From: Microvirga sp. TS319
GTDB lineage: Bacteria > Pseudomonadota > Alphaproteobacteria > Rhizobiales > Beijerinckiaceae
Direction: 5' to 3'
Assembly (NCBI RefSeq): GCF_041276405.1
Contig: NZ_JBGGGT010000002.1
Span: 2,145,001 to 2,209,000, forward strand
DNA: 64,000 bases
The notes beneath the pieces were generated by a model that was not told the origin of the DNA, searched no databases, and saw nothing but the letters and a program-made list of their open reading frames with translations. The translations under genes and the position numbers were made by a program. Shown here in pieces: positions 44,349 to 53,247 of this stretch. Position 1 is the first letter of the stretch; the number at the start of each line of letters is the position of its first letter.

Positions 44349-46171
44349 TCCACCGTCACCGATTTCGCCAGATTGCGCGGCTGGTCGACGTCTTTGCCCA
44401 TGAAGACGGCCGTGTGATAGGCGAGCAGCTGGATCGGCACCGAATTCAGGATCGGAGCCACCACCGGATGCACGGAGGGCATCACGATGGTGGCCATCGT
44501 GTCGAGGCCGGTTTCCAGCGCCCCCTTCTCGTCGGTGATGAGGATGATGCGCCCGCCGCGCGCGGCCACCTCCTGCATGTTGGAGACGGTCTTCTCGAAG
44601 ATATGGTCGTGCGGGGCGATGACGATCACCGGCATGGTCTCGTCGATCAGGGCGATGGGCCCGTGCTTCAGCTCGCCCGCCGCGTAGCCCTCGGCGTGGA
44701 TATAGGAGATTTCCTTCAGCTTGAGCGCGCCTTCCATGGCGAGCGGATAGGACGTTCCGCGCCCGAGATAGAGCACGTCCTTCGCTTTCGAGAGCTCACG
44801 CGCCAGGATCTCGATCTCGTGCTCGCGCTTCATCGCCTCGCTCATCTTCCCTGGAAGGGCGATGAGCGCGTCCACCAGCTCCTTTTCCTCCTCGGCGCTC
44901 AGCGTGCCGCGGGCGCGTCCCGCCGCGATCGCGAGCGAGAGGAGAACGGTGAGCTGGCAGGTGAAGGCCTTGGTGGAGGCGACCCCCACTTCGACCCCGG
45001 CGAGGGTCTGCGCGACGACCGCGCTTTCGCGCGCCATGGTGGAGGTCGGCACGTTCACGACCGATAGCGTATGGAGCTTCTCGCCCGAGGCGTAGCGCAG
45101 GGACGCGAGCGTATCGGCCGTTTCGCCGGACTGGGAGACGAAGAGCGCGAGTTCGCCCGGCTCCAGGGGCGCCTCGCGATAGCGGAACTCCGACGCCACG
45201 TCGATCTCCACCGGGAGCCGCGCGAGCCGCTCGAACCAGTATTTCGAGATCAGGCCCGCGAGATAGGCCGTGCCGCAGGCCGAGATGGAGATCCGCTTGA
45301 GGCTTTTGAAGTCGAAGGGGAGCGCGACCGGGAGCGCGACCCGTCCGGCGGTGAAATTCACGTAATGGGCGAGCGTGCGGCCCACCACTTCCGGCTGCTC
45401 GTGGATTTCCTTGGCCATGAAATGGCGGTGATTGCCCTTGTCGGCCAGGAAGGAGCCCGCGGGAATCCTGTGGCGCGGACGCCGGACCATCGCCCCGGAG
45501 GCGTCCCGGATATCGGCCCCCGTCCGGCGCAGGATCGCCCAGTCGCCGTCATCGAGATAGGTGATGTCGTCAGTGAAGGGCGCGAGCGCCAGGGCATCGG
45601 AGCCGAGATACATCTCGCCGGCGCCATGGCCGATGGCGAGCGGCGCGCCGTGGCGCGCGCCGATCAGAAGCTCGTCCTCGCCGTTGAAGAGGAACGCCAG
45701 GGCGAAGGCCCCGCGCAGACGCGGCAGCGTGACGGCGACGGCCTCCACGGGCGGGCGGCCCTGGCGCATCTCGTAGGTCACCAGCTGCGCCACGACCTCG
45801 GTGTCGGTTTCGGTCTCGAAGCGCACGCCCTTGGCCTCGAGACCGGCCTTCAGCTCGCGAAAGTTCTCGATGATGCCGTTATGGACGACCGCCAGCCTGT
45901 CGGTCGCATGGGGATGGGCGTTGGTCTCGTTCGGCTTGCCGTGGGTGGCCCAGCGGGTATGGCCGATCCCGATGACCCCGGAGAGGGGCGCCTCGGAGAG
46001 CTTCGCCTCCAGGTTCCGGAGCTTGCCTTCCGCGCGGCGGCGGTCGAGACGGCCGTATTCCAGCGTCGCGATACCGGCGGAATCGTATCCGCGATACTCC
46101 AGCCGCTTCAGGGCTTCGACGATCTGCTCTGCGACCGGTGTATTGCCGATGATTCCAACGATTCCGCACAT
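44345..46171 (-). CDS. glmS: Glutamine-fructose-6-phosphate aminotransferase
   Basis: A 608-residue enzyme making glucosamine-6-phosphate, the first committed step to UDP-GlcNAc for peptidoglycan and LPS. The N-terminal glutaminase begins with catalytic Cys2 in MCGIVGIIG. Two SIS domains follow (for example SACGTAYLAG and LGRGTSYPLA), and the C-terminus PRNLAKSVTVE is the conserved active-site tail. It lies downstream of glmU on the same strand, after a 176-base gap. Confidence 0.97.
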   Translation of the reverse strand: MCGIVGIIGNTPVAEQIVEALKRLEYRGYDSAGIATLEYGRLDRRRAEGKLRNLEAKLSEAPLSGVIGIGHTRWATHGKPNETNAHPHATDRLAVVHNGIIENFRELKAGLEAKGVRFETETDTEVVAQLVTYEMRQGRPPVEAVAVTLPRLRGAFALAFLFNGEDELLIGARHGAPLAIGHGAGEMYLGSDALALAPFTDDITYLDDGDWAILRRTGADIRDASGAMVRRPRHRIPAGSFLADKGNHRHFMAKEIHEQPEVVGRTLAHYVNFTAGRVALPVALPFDFKSLKRISISACGTAYLAGLISKYWFERLARLPVEIDVASEFRYREAPLEPGELALFVSQSGETADTLASLRYASGEKLHTLSVVNVPTSTMARESAVVAQTLAGVEVGVASTKAFTCQLTVLLSLAIAAGRARGTLSAEEEKELVDALIALPGKMSEAMKREHEIEILARELSKAKDVLYLGRGTSYPLAMEGALKLKEISYIHAEGYAAGELKHGPIALIDETMPVIVIAPHDHIFEKTVSNMQEVAARGGRIILITDEKGALETGLDTMATIVMPSVHPVVAPILNSVPIQLLAYHTAVFMGKDVDQPRNLAKSVTVE

Positions 46172-46279
46172 GCCCCAAGGCTTCCTATTCGCGAATTTAA
46201 TCTAAGCTATGCTGCGCCTCTCCATACAGAGAATGCGAGGTATGCTGGAATCAACTTCGGTGACAGTTTATGACAGCTG

Positions 46280-46348
46280 GCGCACCGCGCGGGAAAGTGA
46301 ATGCGGTTTTTCGTGTCGCGCGATGTCCCATAAGAGGGAGCACCGCCC
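46280..46348. repeat. Degenerate palindromic element in the glmU-glmS gap
   Basis: GCGCACCGCGCGGGAAAGTG, then TGCGGTTTTTCGTGTCGCG, then GAGGGAGCACCGCCC. It is recognisable as a decayed type-2/type-1 copy with many mismatches in the arms. Confidence 0.5.
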
Positions 46349-47724
46349 TACTTACTTTTCGCCGCCTTGGCCTTCTCCCGGAACCGCGCGGCCCAGCCCT
46401 CCTTCACGACCTGACGGCCGCGCCCGAGAGCCAGCGCGTCCGCGGGCACGTCTTCGGTGATCACGGAGCCGGAGCCGATATAGGCCCCCTCGCCGATGGT
46501 GAGGGGCGCCACGAGCGACGAGTTCGAGCCGATGAAGGCGCCCTCGCCGATCTCGACGCGGGCCTTGGCGAAGCCGTCGTAATTGCAGGTGATCGCCCCC
46601 GCGCCGATATTCGCGCCGGCCCCGATGGTGGCGTCGCCGAGATAGGTCAGGTGGCTGACCTTCGCGCCCGCGCCGAGATTCGCGTTCTTCAGCTCGACGA
46701 AGTTGCCGACCTTCGCCTTCGGGCCGATGACGGCGCCCGGACGCAGCCGCGCGAAGGGGCCGATCCCGGCTCCGGACGCAACGCGGGCTCCTTCCAGATG
46801 GCTGAAGCTGTGGATGATCGCTCCCGCCTCGACGACGACATTGGGACCGAAGACCACGTGCGGCTCCACGACCACGTCCTGGCCGAACTCGGTGTCGTGG
46901 CTGAGGAAGACCGTCTCGGGTGCGACGAGAGTGACGCCGGCCGCCATGGCCCTGTCCCGAAGCCGATCCTGTATCATTCGCTCGGCGGCCGCGAGCTGCG
47001 CCCGGTCGTTGACGCCGTGCACCTCTTCTTCGGGCACGACCGCGATGGCGGCCCTGTACCCGGCCTCGCGGGCGATCTCGACGATGTCGGTCAGATAATA
47101 CTCACCCTTGACGTTGCTGTTGCCGATCCGCTCCAGAAGCGTCAGCGCCACATCGCCCCGGATCGCCATCAGGCCGCCGTTGCAGAGCGTGATCGCCCTC
47201 TCCGCCTCCGAGGCGTCCTTGTGCTCCCGGATGGCGAGCAGGTCGTCTCCGGACGTGATGAGGCGCCCATAGCCGGCCGGGTTCCTGGCCTCGAAAGCCA
47301 TCACCACGACGGCCGCGCCTTCCGCGAGCGGGGCGCGCAGCCGGGCGAAGGTCTCGGTCGTGACGAGGGGCGTATCGGCATAGGCGACGATGACGTCGTC
47401 CGGCTTCGCCGCGAGGGCATCCCTGGCGCTCAGAACCGCGTGGCCGGTGCCGAGCCGCTCGCGCTGCACGAAGATCCGCGCGTCCGGCAGGATCCCGCGC
47501 ACCTCCTTCTCGACATCCTCGCGGTCCGGCCCGATCACCACGGCCGTCTGCGTGGCGCCGGCCTCCGCCAGGGTCGCCAGCACATGCCCGACGAGCGAGC
47601 GGTTCGCGACGTGGTGGAGAACTTTGGGCTTGGCGGATTTCATCCGGGTCCCCTCCCCGGCGGCCAGCACGACGGCCAGGCAGCTCCGGGCGGCGGATGT
47701 CATGGGGGAATGGCTCGATGTCAT
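46348..47724 (-). CDS. glmU: Bifunctional GlmU (GlcN-1-P acetyltransferase / GlcNAc-1-P uridyltransferase)
   Basis: A 458-residue enzyme for the last two steps to UDP-GlcNAc. The uridyltransferase domain has [11 protein letters not shown] (about residue 20) and the C-terminal half is a left-handed beta-helix of hexapeptide repeats ([20 protein letters not shown]), ending with the acetyl-CoA binding part. An ATG seven codons downstream is an alternative start. The glmU-glmS order is common. Confidence 0.96.
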   Translation of the reverse strand: MTSSHSPMTSAARSCLAVVLAAGEGTRMKSAKPKVLHHVANRSLVGHVLATLAEAGATQTAVVIGPDREDVEKEVRGILPDARIFVQRERLGTGHAVLSARDALAAKPDDVIVAYADTPLVTTETFARLRAPLAEGAAVVVMAFEARNPAGYGRLITSGDDLLAIREHKDASEAERAITLCNGGLMAIRGDVALTLLERIGNSNVKGEYYLTDIVEIAREAGYRAAIAVVPEEEVHGVNDRAQLAAAERMIQDRLRDRAMAAGVTLVAPETVFLSHDTEFGQDVVVEPHVVFGPNVVVEAGAIIHSFSHLEGARVASGAGIGPFARLRPGAVIGPKAKVGNFVELKNANLGAGAKVSHLTYLGDATIGAGANIGAGAITCNYDGFAKARVEIGEGAFIGSNSSLVAPLTIGEGAYIGSGSVITEDVPADALALGRGRQVVKEGWAARFREKAKAAKSK

Positions 47725-47832
47725 CAGGCTTCAATCCGGTAGGGGTCAGGGATGCAGCTAAACCAGAAGGGGTATTTCGGCAATCTTTTCATGGGGAACG
47801 GCCCCGAACGCGAACTGCCTCGTTTACTTCAT

Positions 47833-47859
47833 ACTCATGTTCGATGATAAATCATGAGT
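47833..47859. promoter_or_regulatory. Inverted repeat over the opgG start
   Basis: ACTCATG (47833-47839) and CATGAGT (47853-47859) are perfect inverted arms with a 13-base spacer. The proposed ATG of the glucan gene lies in the right arm, and no ribosome-binding site is visible in front of it. Confidence 0.4.
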
Positions 47860-49479
47860 CTTCCTGATTGTCAGGCCGAAGAGCCAAATTCACGTAAGAG
47901 TATCACTGTGTCGGTTTCGCTGGGGGCATCACGCCCTTCTCATCCTCGGCGACGCGATGTGCTGGCCTATCTCAGCGCTTCAGTTGCCGCGTTCACGCTC
48001 GCGCCCGCGGTTCGGGCCCAGACTCCACAAGCGAATATCGCGACCATGATGGGAGACGGACAGCGCTTCGATCCGGCCGGCGTCACCGACATCGCCCGCC
48101 AGCTTTCGAAGAAGCCGTTCGTGCCCCCGCAGAACGATCTTCCGGATGTGTTCTCGAACCTGAACTACGAGCAGTACGTCGCCATCAAATCGCTCCAGCA
48201 GCCGATCTGGAGCTCGGAAGGCCGCGGCATCGCGCTGGAGCCTCTGCACCGGGGCTTCGTCTTCAACAACGCGGTCGATCTCTACATCGTCGAGGACGGG
48301 AACATCCGGCGGCTGTCCTATGATCCCGCCCAGTTCAACTTTAACGGGATCAACGTTCCCAACGACCTGAAGGATATCGGCTTTTCCGGTTTCCGCCTGA
48401 TCGCGCAGCCGGCCGAGGGCAAGCCTTTCGACTTCGCGATCGTCCAGGGAGCGACCTTCTTCCGGGCCCTCGGTCGCGGCCAGAACTACGGCGTCATCGC
48501 CCGGGCCCTCACCCTCAAGCCCGCCGAAGCGAAGGGCGAGGAATTCCCGATCTTCAGGTCTTTCTGGATCGAGCGTCCGAGCGTGGGCAGCAACAGCATC
48601 ACGATCCACGGCGTTCTGGATTCGGATTCGACGACCGGCGCGGTGCGGATGACCTTCCGGCCGGGCGATATGACGATCGTCGACGTGGAAACGACCCTCT
48701 TCCCCCGGGTGAACCTGGAGCATGTGGGCCTGGGCGGCATGGCCTCGACCTATTTCTACGGTCCGAACGACCGCCGGAACGCGGACGACATTCGCCCGTC
48801 CGTCTACGAATCGTCCGGCCTCCAGATGCTGAACGGCCAAGGCGAGTGGCTCTGGCGCCCCCTGCACAATCCGGAGACCCTCCAGATTTCGGCCTTCGTC
48901 GACAGCTCGCCGCGCGGATTCGGCCTGCTTCAGCGCGAGCGAAACTACGACTCTTTCCAGGACGACGACCAGCGGTTCGAGCGCCGGCCGAGCCTGTGGG
49001 TCGAACCCTTGAGCGATTGGGGCCAAGGCAGCGTCCAGCTCCTCGAAATCCCCACGGATGCCGAGATCAACGACAATATCCTGGCCTATTGGCGTCCGCG
49101 CGCCCCCATGGCGGCGAATACGGAGGTCCCGTTCGCCTATCGGCAATACTGGGGCTGGAACTCGCCCGAAAGGCCTCCGCTCGCGACCGTCATCGCGACC
49201 CGGTCCGGCCGGGGCAGTTCCGGACGGCGACGGCGCTTCACCGTCGACTTTTCCGGGGAGATGCTGGGTGACAATTGGCCGAAGGACATTAGATCAGTCC
49301 TCACCGTTGGTCCGGGCTCGTTCCAGAACCTCAAACTTTTGCCCTATCCGGAGCGGAAGACGATCCGCGTTGCATTCGAGCTTGACCCGGGCAACGAAAA
49401 CGCGTGTGAGATGCGTCTCATCCTCGAAGCAGGCGGGAAACCGATAAGCGAGACATGGCTGTATCGTTGGACACCCTAA
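47854..49479 (+). CDS. opgG: Glucan biosynthesis protein, OpgG/OpgD family
   Basis: A 541-residue periplasmic protein of osmoregulated periplasmic glucan synthesis, believed to add branches or complete the chain. A twin-arginine-like signal (HPRRRDVLAYLSASVAAFTL, cleaved near VRAQ) suggests Tat export as for OpgD. The mature part carries the MdoG domain (IALEPLHRGFVFNNAVDLYI, GGMASTYFYGPNDRR). The start is uncertain because the ATG lies in a hairpin; a GTG near 47911 is possible. It overlaps opgH by 25 bases. Confidence 0.92.
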   Translation: MSLPDCQAEEPNSRKSITVSVSLGASRPSHPRRRDVLAYLSASVAAFTLAPAVRAQTPQANIATMMGDGQRFDPAGVTDIARQLSKKPFVPPQNDLPDVFSNLNYEQYVAIKSLQQPIWSSEGRGIALEPLHRGFVFNNAVDLYIVEDGNIRRLSYDPAQFNFNGINVPNDLKDIGFSGFRLIAQPAEGKPFDFAIVQGATFFRALGRGQNYGVIARALTLKPAEAKGEEFPIFRSFWIERPSVGSNSITIHGVLDSDSTTGAVRMTFRPGDMTIVDVETTLFPRVNLEHVGLGGMASTYFYGPNDRRNADDIRPSVYESSGLQMLNGQGEWLWRPLHNPETLQISAFVDSSPRGFGLLQRERNYDSFQDDDQRFERRPSLWVEPLSDWGQGSVQLLEIPTDAEINDNILAYWRPRAPMAANTEVPFAYRQYWGWNSPERPPLATVIATRSGRGSSGRRRRFTVDFSGEMLGDNWPKDIRSVLTVGPGSFQNLKLLPYPERKTIRVAFELDPGNENACEMRLILEAGGKPISETWLYRWTP

Positions 49480-51647
49480 GTTCCGACCCGAACCAGAATA
49501 TCGCTGCCCTCGGGCGGCCCGAATCCGTCATGCCCCCCGAAAAGCATCTGGACATGCCGACCCAGCATCTGAGACGCTGGTCGGCGGACCAGGAGCGCAA
49601 GCCCGTGCGGCGGAATTCGAAGCTCGGAACCTGGCTCGCGCGTCTTTTCGTGTTCGGCGGCGGCCTTCTGGTGACCGCCTACGGCACCTATGAAATGTAC
49701 CAGGTGGTGTCGGTGAGCCGCACGACCGCACTCCAGTGGGTGCTGGTTGCCCTGTTCACGATCAACTTCTCTTGGATCGCGGTGGCCTTCACCAGCGCCC
49801 TCCTCGGGTTCGTCGCTCTTCTCCGGCAGCGGAGGCCCGCGGCGTTGCCGGCCTCGCTGAAGGCGCGCACCGCCATCGTCATGCCCGTCTACAACGAGCA
49901 GACGGCAAGAACCTACGCGGCCCTCGAGGCGATCTACGAATCCGTCGAGGCGACCGGCCTTGGCGATGCGTTCGATTATTTCATTCTCTCGGATACGACG
50001 AATCCGGACGCATGGGTCGCCGAGGAACGCGCCTTCCTGGCTCTCAGGGAGCGGCTCGGCCCGAAGGCGCGGTTCTATTACCGCCACCGGGCGAAGAACC
50101 ATCACCGCAAGGCCGGCAACATCGCCGATTTCGTCTCCCGCTGGGGCGGCCATTACGAGCACATGCTCGTGCTGGACGCCGACAGCCTCATGATGGGCGA
50201 CTGCGTCGTGCGCCTCGCGGCCGCGATGGAGGCCGATCCGGATGCGGGCATCATCCAATCGCTGCCCCTCATCATCAACCGCAACACCCTCTTCGCGCGC
50301 CTTCAGCAATATGCCGCCCGCGTCACCGGCCCGGTGATCGCCATGGGCTTGTCGGTTTGGATGGGCCGGGACGGCAATTACTGGGGCCATAACGCGATCA
50401 TCCGGACGAAGGCCTTCGCGGCCCATGCCGGCCTGCCCGACCTGCGCGGCAAGCCGCCCTTCGGCGGCCACATCCTGAGCCACGACTTCGTGGAAGCGGC
50501 CCTTCTGCGCCGTGCCGGGTGGGACGTCTACATGCTGCCTGATCTCGAGGGGTCCTACGAGGAGAGCCCGCCCTCCCTCATCGATCTCTCGGCCCGCGAC
50601 CGGCGCTGGTGCCAGGGCAATCTGCAGCATATGCGCGTGGTCACCGCCAAGGGCCTGAAGCTTCCGACAAGGCAGCACTTCGCTACGGGCATCATGTCCT
50701 ATCTGGCGTCGCCCTTCTGGCTGTTCCAGCTGATCGTCGGTATCGCGCTCGTGCTGCAGACCACGTATATCCGGCCCGAGTATTTCTCCCGCGATTTCCG
50801 TCTCTATCCGATCTGGCCCCGGTTCGATCCCGAACGAGCCCTGGCCCTGTTCGCGCTGACGATGGGGATCTTGCTGGCCCCGAAAATCTTCGGCTTGATC
50901 CTGATGCTGATCCGGAGCAAGGATCGCCGCGCCTCGGGCGGCGGCCTCCGCCTGGTCGTCTCGTCGCTGATCGAGATCATCCTGTCGGCGCTTCTCGCGC
51001 CGATCCTGATGCTCATCCAATCTGGATCGGTATTCCAGATCCTGCTGGGCCGCGACACTGGCTGGCAGCCGCAGCGCCGCGACGACGGATCGATCCCGTT
51101 CGGGGATATCGTCCGCCGCCATCGAGCCCATACGGTGCTGGGCGCGCTCGCGGGCGTCTCGGCCTTCATGATCGCCACGTCGCTCTTTCTCTGGATGTCG
51201 CCGACCATCATCGGCCTTCTGCTGGCGATTCCCCTGTCATGGCTCAGCGGCCAGCTCGGCGCGGGGCTCGCCCTCAAGAGGCTCGGTCTCCTCCTGACTC
51301 CGGAGGAGCACCAGCCGCCCTCCATCGCGGTCCGGGCCAACGAACTGCAGGTGCGCAACGCGACCCTCGGCTTCGACGACGAGGACAGCCTCAAGGCGAT
51401 CTATGCCGATGCCGCCCTGAGGGACCGGCATATCGAGATGCTGCCGCCCGCGGCGACCCGCAAGCGCGGGATCATCGAGACGGAACGCGCCCTGGCGGAG
51501 GCCAAGCTCGCCGATGCGGAGACGATCGAGGATGCCGTCAAATGGCTGCATCCCAAGGAGCGCATGGTCGTGCTGCACGATCGCGGCCTGCTCAACATGC
51601 TCGTGCGCCTGAAGGACAAGCCGACGGAGGCTCAGGCGGCCGAGTAG
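49455..51647 (+). CDS. opgH: Glucans biosynthesis glucosyltransferase OpgH
   Basis: A 730-residue inner-membrane family-2 glycosyltransferase that polymerises glucose from UDP-glucose. There are two N-terminal transmembrane segments (about 60-120) and a cytoplasmic catalytic domain with IVMPVYNEQ, the DxD site LVLDADSLMMG and the (Q/R)xxRW motif in RDRRWCQGN. Several C-terminal membrane helices follow. It is translationally coupled to opgG. Confidence 0.95.
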   Translation: MAVSLDTLSSDPNQNIAALGRPESVMPPEKHLDMPTQHLRRWSADQERKPVRRNSKLGTWLARLFVFGGGLLVTAYGTYEMYQVVSVSRTTALQWVLVALFTINFSWIAVAFTSALLGFVALLRQRRPAALPASLKARTAIVMPVYNEQTARTYAALEAIYESVEATGLGDAFDYFILSDTTNPDAWVAEERAFLALRERLGPKARFYYRHRAKNHHRKAGNIADFVSRWGGHYEHMLVLDADSLMMGDCVVRLAAAMEADPDAGIIQSLPLIINRNTLFARLQQYAARVTGPVIAMGLSVWMGRDGNYWGHNAIIRTKAFAAHAGLPDLRGKPPFGGHILSHDFVEAALLRRAGWDVYMLPDLEGSYEESPPSLIDLSARDRRWCQGNLQHMRVVTAKGLKLPTRQHFATGIMSYLASPFWLFQLIVGIALVLQTTYIRPEYFSRDFRLYPIWPRFDPERALALFALTMGILLAPKIFGLILMLIRSKDRRASGGGLRLVVSSLIEIILSALLAPILMLIQSGSVFQILLGRDTGWQPQRRDDGSIPFGDIVRRHRAHTVLGALAGVSAFMIATSLFLWMSPTIIGLLLAIPLSWLSGQLGAGLALKRLGLLLTPEEHQPPSIAVRANELQVRNATLGFDDEDSLKAIYADAALRDRHIEMLPPAATRKRGIIETERALAEAKLADAETIEDAVKWLHPKERMVVLHDRGLLNMLVRLKDKPTEAQAAE

Positions 51648-51654
51648 CCATTCT

Positions 51655-51702
51655 CTCGCGTCCCGGACGCAAAGGCTGCCTCGCTTTCACGTCCGATACC
51701 CT
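51655..51702. repeat. Degenerate palindromic element after opgH
   Basis: CGTCCCGGACGCAAAGGCTG, then CTTTCACGTCCGATACCC is a decayed type-1 or type-3 copy. Its left end no longer matches the opgH stop. Confidence 0.4.
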
Positions 51703-51712
51703 GGGCCGGGGC

Positions 51713-52648
51713 TCACGCCCTGGCCTTGATCCCGCGGGTGAGAAAATCCTTCTCCGCATCCCCCGCGACCTCGCTGAGGATCCAGTCCCGAAACGCTTCG
51801 ATCTTGGGCGATCGCCTGCGCCCCTTCGGATAAACGACCCAGTAGCCCCGGCCGGATTCGGCCAGAAGATCGAAGGGTTGGACAAGGCGTCCCGCAGCGA
51901 GATCGTCCGGAAAGAAGAAGGGATTGATCAGGGCGAAGCCTTGGCCGGCCATTGCGGCCATGCCCTCGAATTGCTGCACGCCGAGCGAGTTGTCGGGGCG
52001 CCGGGAGAGATCCACCTCGGGCACGCCCGCCGCGGAAAACCATTCCTTCCACCATGGGTCGCTCGGCGAGATGATCGGAAACTTCAGGATATCCGTCGGC
52101 TCTGTCAGTTCGGCGTCCCGGATCAGATCGGGACTGCAGACCGGGGTGAACCGATTAGGAACCAGGAGATGGGCCTCGAGCCCGGGCCACGTGCCCTGCC
52201 CGCTGCGGATGGCGAGATCGAACTCGCTCTGACCGAGTTCTACGACCTGCTCGCTGACGGAGATCTGCACCGCGATATGCGGGAACAGATGCTGGAAGCG
52301 ACCTAATCGGGGAATGAGCCAGTTGGACGCAAAGGTGCTCAGCGTCGTGACGGTAAGAACCGACTGCACCATCTCCTCGACCCCGGCGAAGGCCGCCCGG
52401 AGCGCATCGAACGCCTCCGTCACGGCCGGAGCGAGCTGCTGCCCCTTCGTCGTGAGCGTCACCTGCCGGGGCATGCGCACGAAGAGCGGCGCGCCGACAC
52501 GATCCTCCAGCATCCGGATCTGATAGCTCACGGCGGCCTGGGTCATGCCGAGCTCCTCCGCCGCCCGGGTAAAGCTCTGGTGCCGGGCCGCCGCTTCGAA
52601 GACGCGGACCGCGCTCATGGGAGGAAGTCTGGAGACCGGTTTCGGCAT
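51713..52648 (-). CDS. LysR family regulator, GcvA type
   Basis: A 311-residue regulator. The N-terminal winged HTH is FTRAAEELGMTQAAVSYQIR (residues about 25-45) and the effector domain begins near 95 (VLTVTTLSTFASNWLIPRLG), typical of the GcvA-like branch. The target is unknown; LysR proteins usually control the divergent neighbour, here a DUF1127 gene, but opgGH is convergent and less likely. Confidence 0.9.
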   Translation of the reverse strand: MPKPVSRLPPMSAVRVFEAAARHQSFTRAAEELGMTQAAVSYQIRMLEDRVGAPLFVRMPRQVTLTTKGQQLAPAVTEAFDALRAAFAGVEEMVQSVLTVTTLSTFASNWLIPRLGRFQHLFPHIAVQISVSEQVVELGQSEFDLAIRSGQGTWPGLEAHLLVPNRFTPVCSPDLIRDAELTEPTDILKFPIISPSDPWWKEWFSAAGVPEVDLSRRPDNSLGVQQFEGMAAMAGQGFALINPFFFPDDLAAGRLVQPFDLLAESGRGYWVVYPKGRRRSPKIEAFRDWILSEVAGDAEKDFLTRGIKARA

Positions 52649-52763
52649 CTGTGATCCATAAGGCTGCCTTATGCCAGCCCCTTGCGTTTCATTTTGTCAA
52701 GGCTCGCGAACAGGAGCATCGTCTTACCGGATGAACAAGGGGCGAGAGCCCCGAACAACAGCA

Positions 52764-52982
52764 ATGGACATCGTCATGAGGTACGAAGATGCCCGCCGCT
52801 TGCGCGGCGTCGGAAGCGTTTGGCCGCGTCTGGAGATGTGGCTGCGCTCGTTTCGCCAGGTCCGCCGTAATCCGACCGCCGACCTGCGTCATTTGTCGGA
52901 TCACGACAGGCGCGATATCGGCCTGTCCGAGCCCCACCGTTACATGGACTGGGCTCGCCTGAAGGACGAGACGCGCCTCTAG
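52764..52982 (+). CDS. DUF1127 small protein
   Basis: A 72-residue protein. LRHLSDHDRRDIGLSEPH is the DUF1127 signature. Arg-rich short proteins of this family in alphaproteobacteria bind RNA or affect phosphate and carbon metabolism (shown for CcaF1 and Agrobacterium homologues). The frame opens at 52671; an ATG at 52731 is an alternative start. The TAG stop is the start of a composite repeat. A Na/Pi cotransporter gene follows, on the other strand. Confidence 0.8.
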   Translation: MDIVMRYEDARRLRGVGSVWPRLEMWLRSFRQVRRNPTADLRHLSDHDRRDIGLSEPHRYMDWARLKDETRL

Positions 52983-53240
52983 AACCTTTTCCATGAACTT
53001 CGGTTCACGGAAAAGGCTCTTGTTGTTTGAGAAAGACGCCTTTTCTTCGCAAAACCGGCATCCACTTTTGCGGAAAAGGCTCTAGAGCAAATTGCATTCT
53101 GACGGGATCAGAATGCTTGCTCTTTCTCTTTGGCGAAGCATCGTTTTTCGCGAAGAAGTGGACCCGGTTTTGCGTGAAACGATGCTCGAGGCGATAGACT
53201 GACCGCATCGGATGTGGGTTCGATGTCACGTCCGATGCTG
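52980..53240. repeat. Composite repeat: B, D and A modules
   Basis: B (52981-53084), nearly identical to 21816-21921, is followed by D (53084-53123) with one arm shortened (TCAGAATGCTTGCTCT lacks bases), then a type-2/3 hairpin (GAAGCATCGTTTTTCGCG to GAAACGATGCTC) and a type-1 remnant. Relative to the 21.8 kb copy the D and A parts are inverted and reordered. The first TAG is the stop of the DUF1127 gene. Confidence 0.9.
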
Positions 53241-53247
53241 GAGGGCC

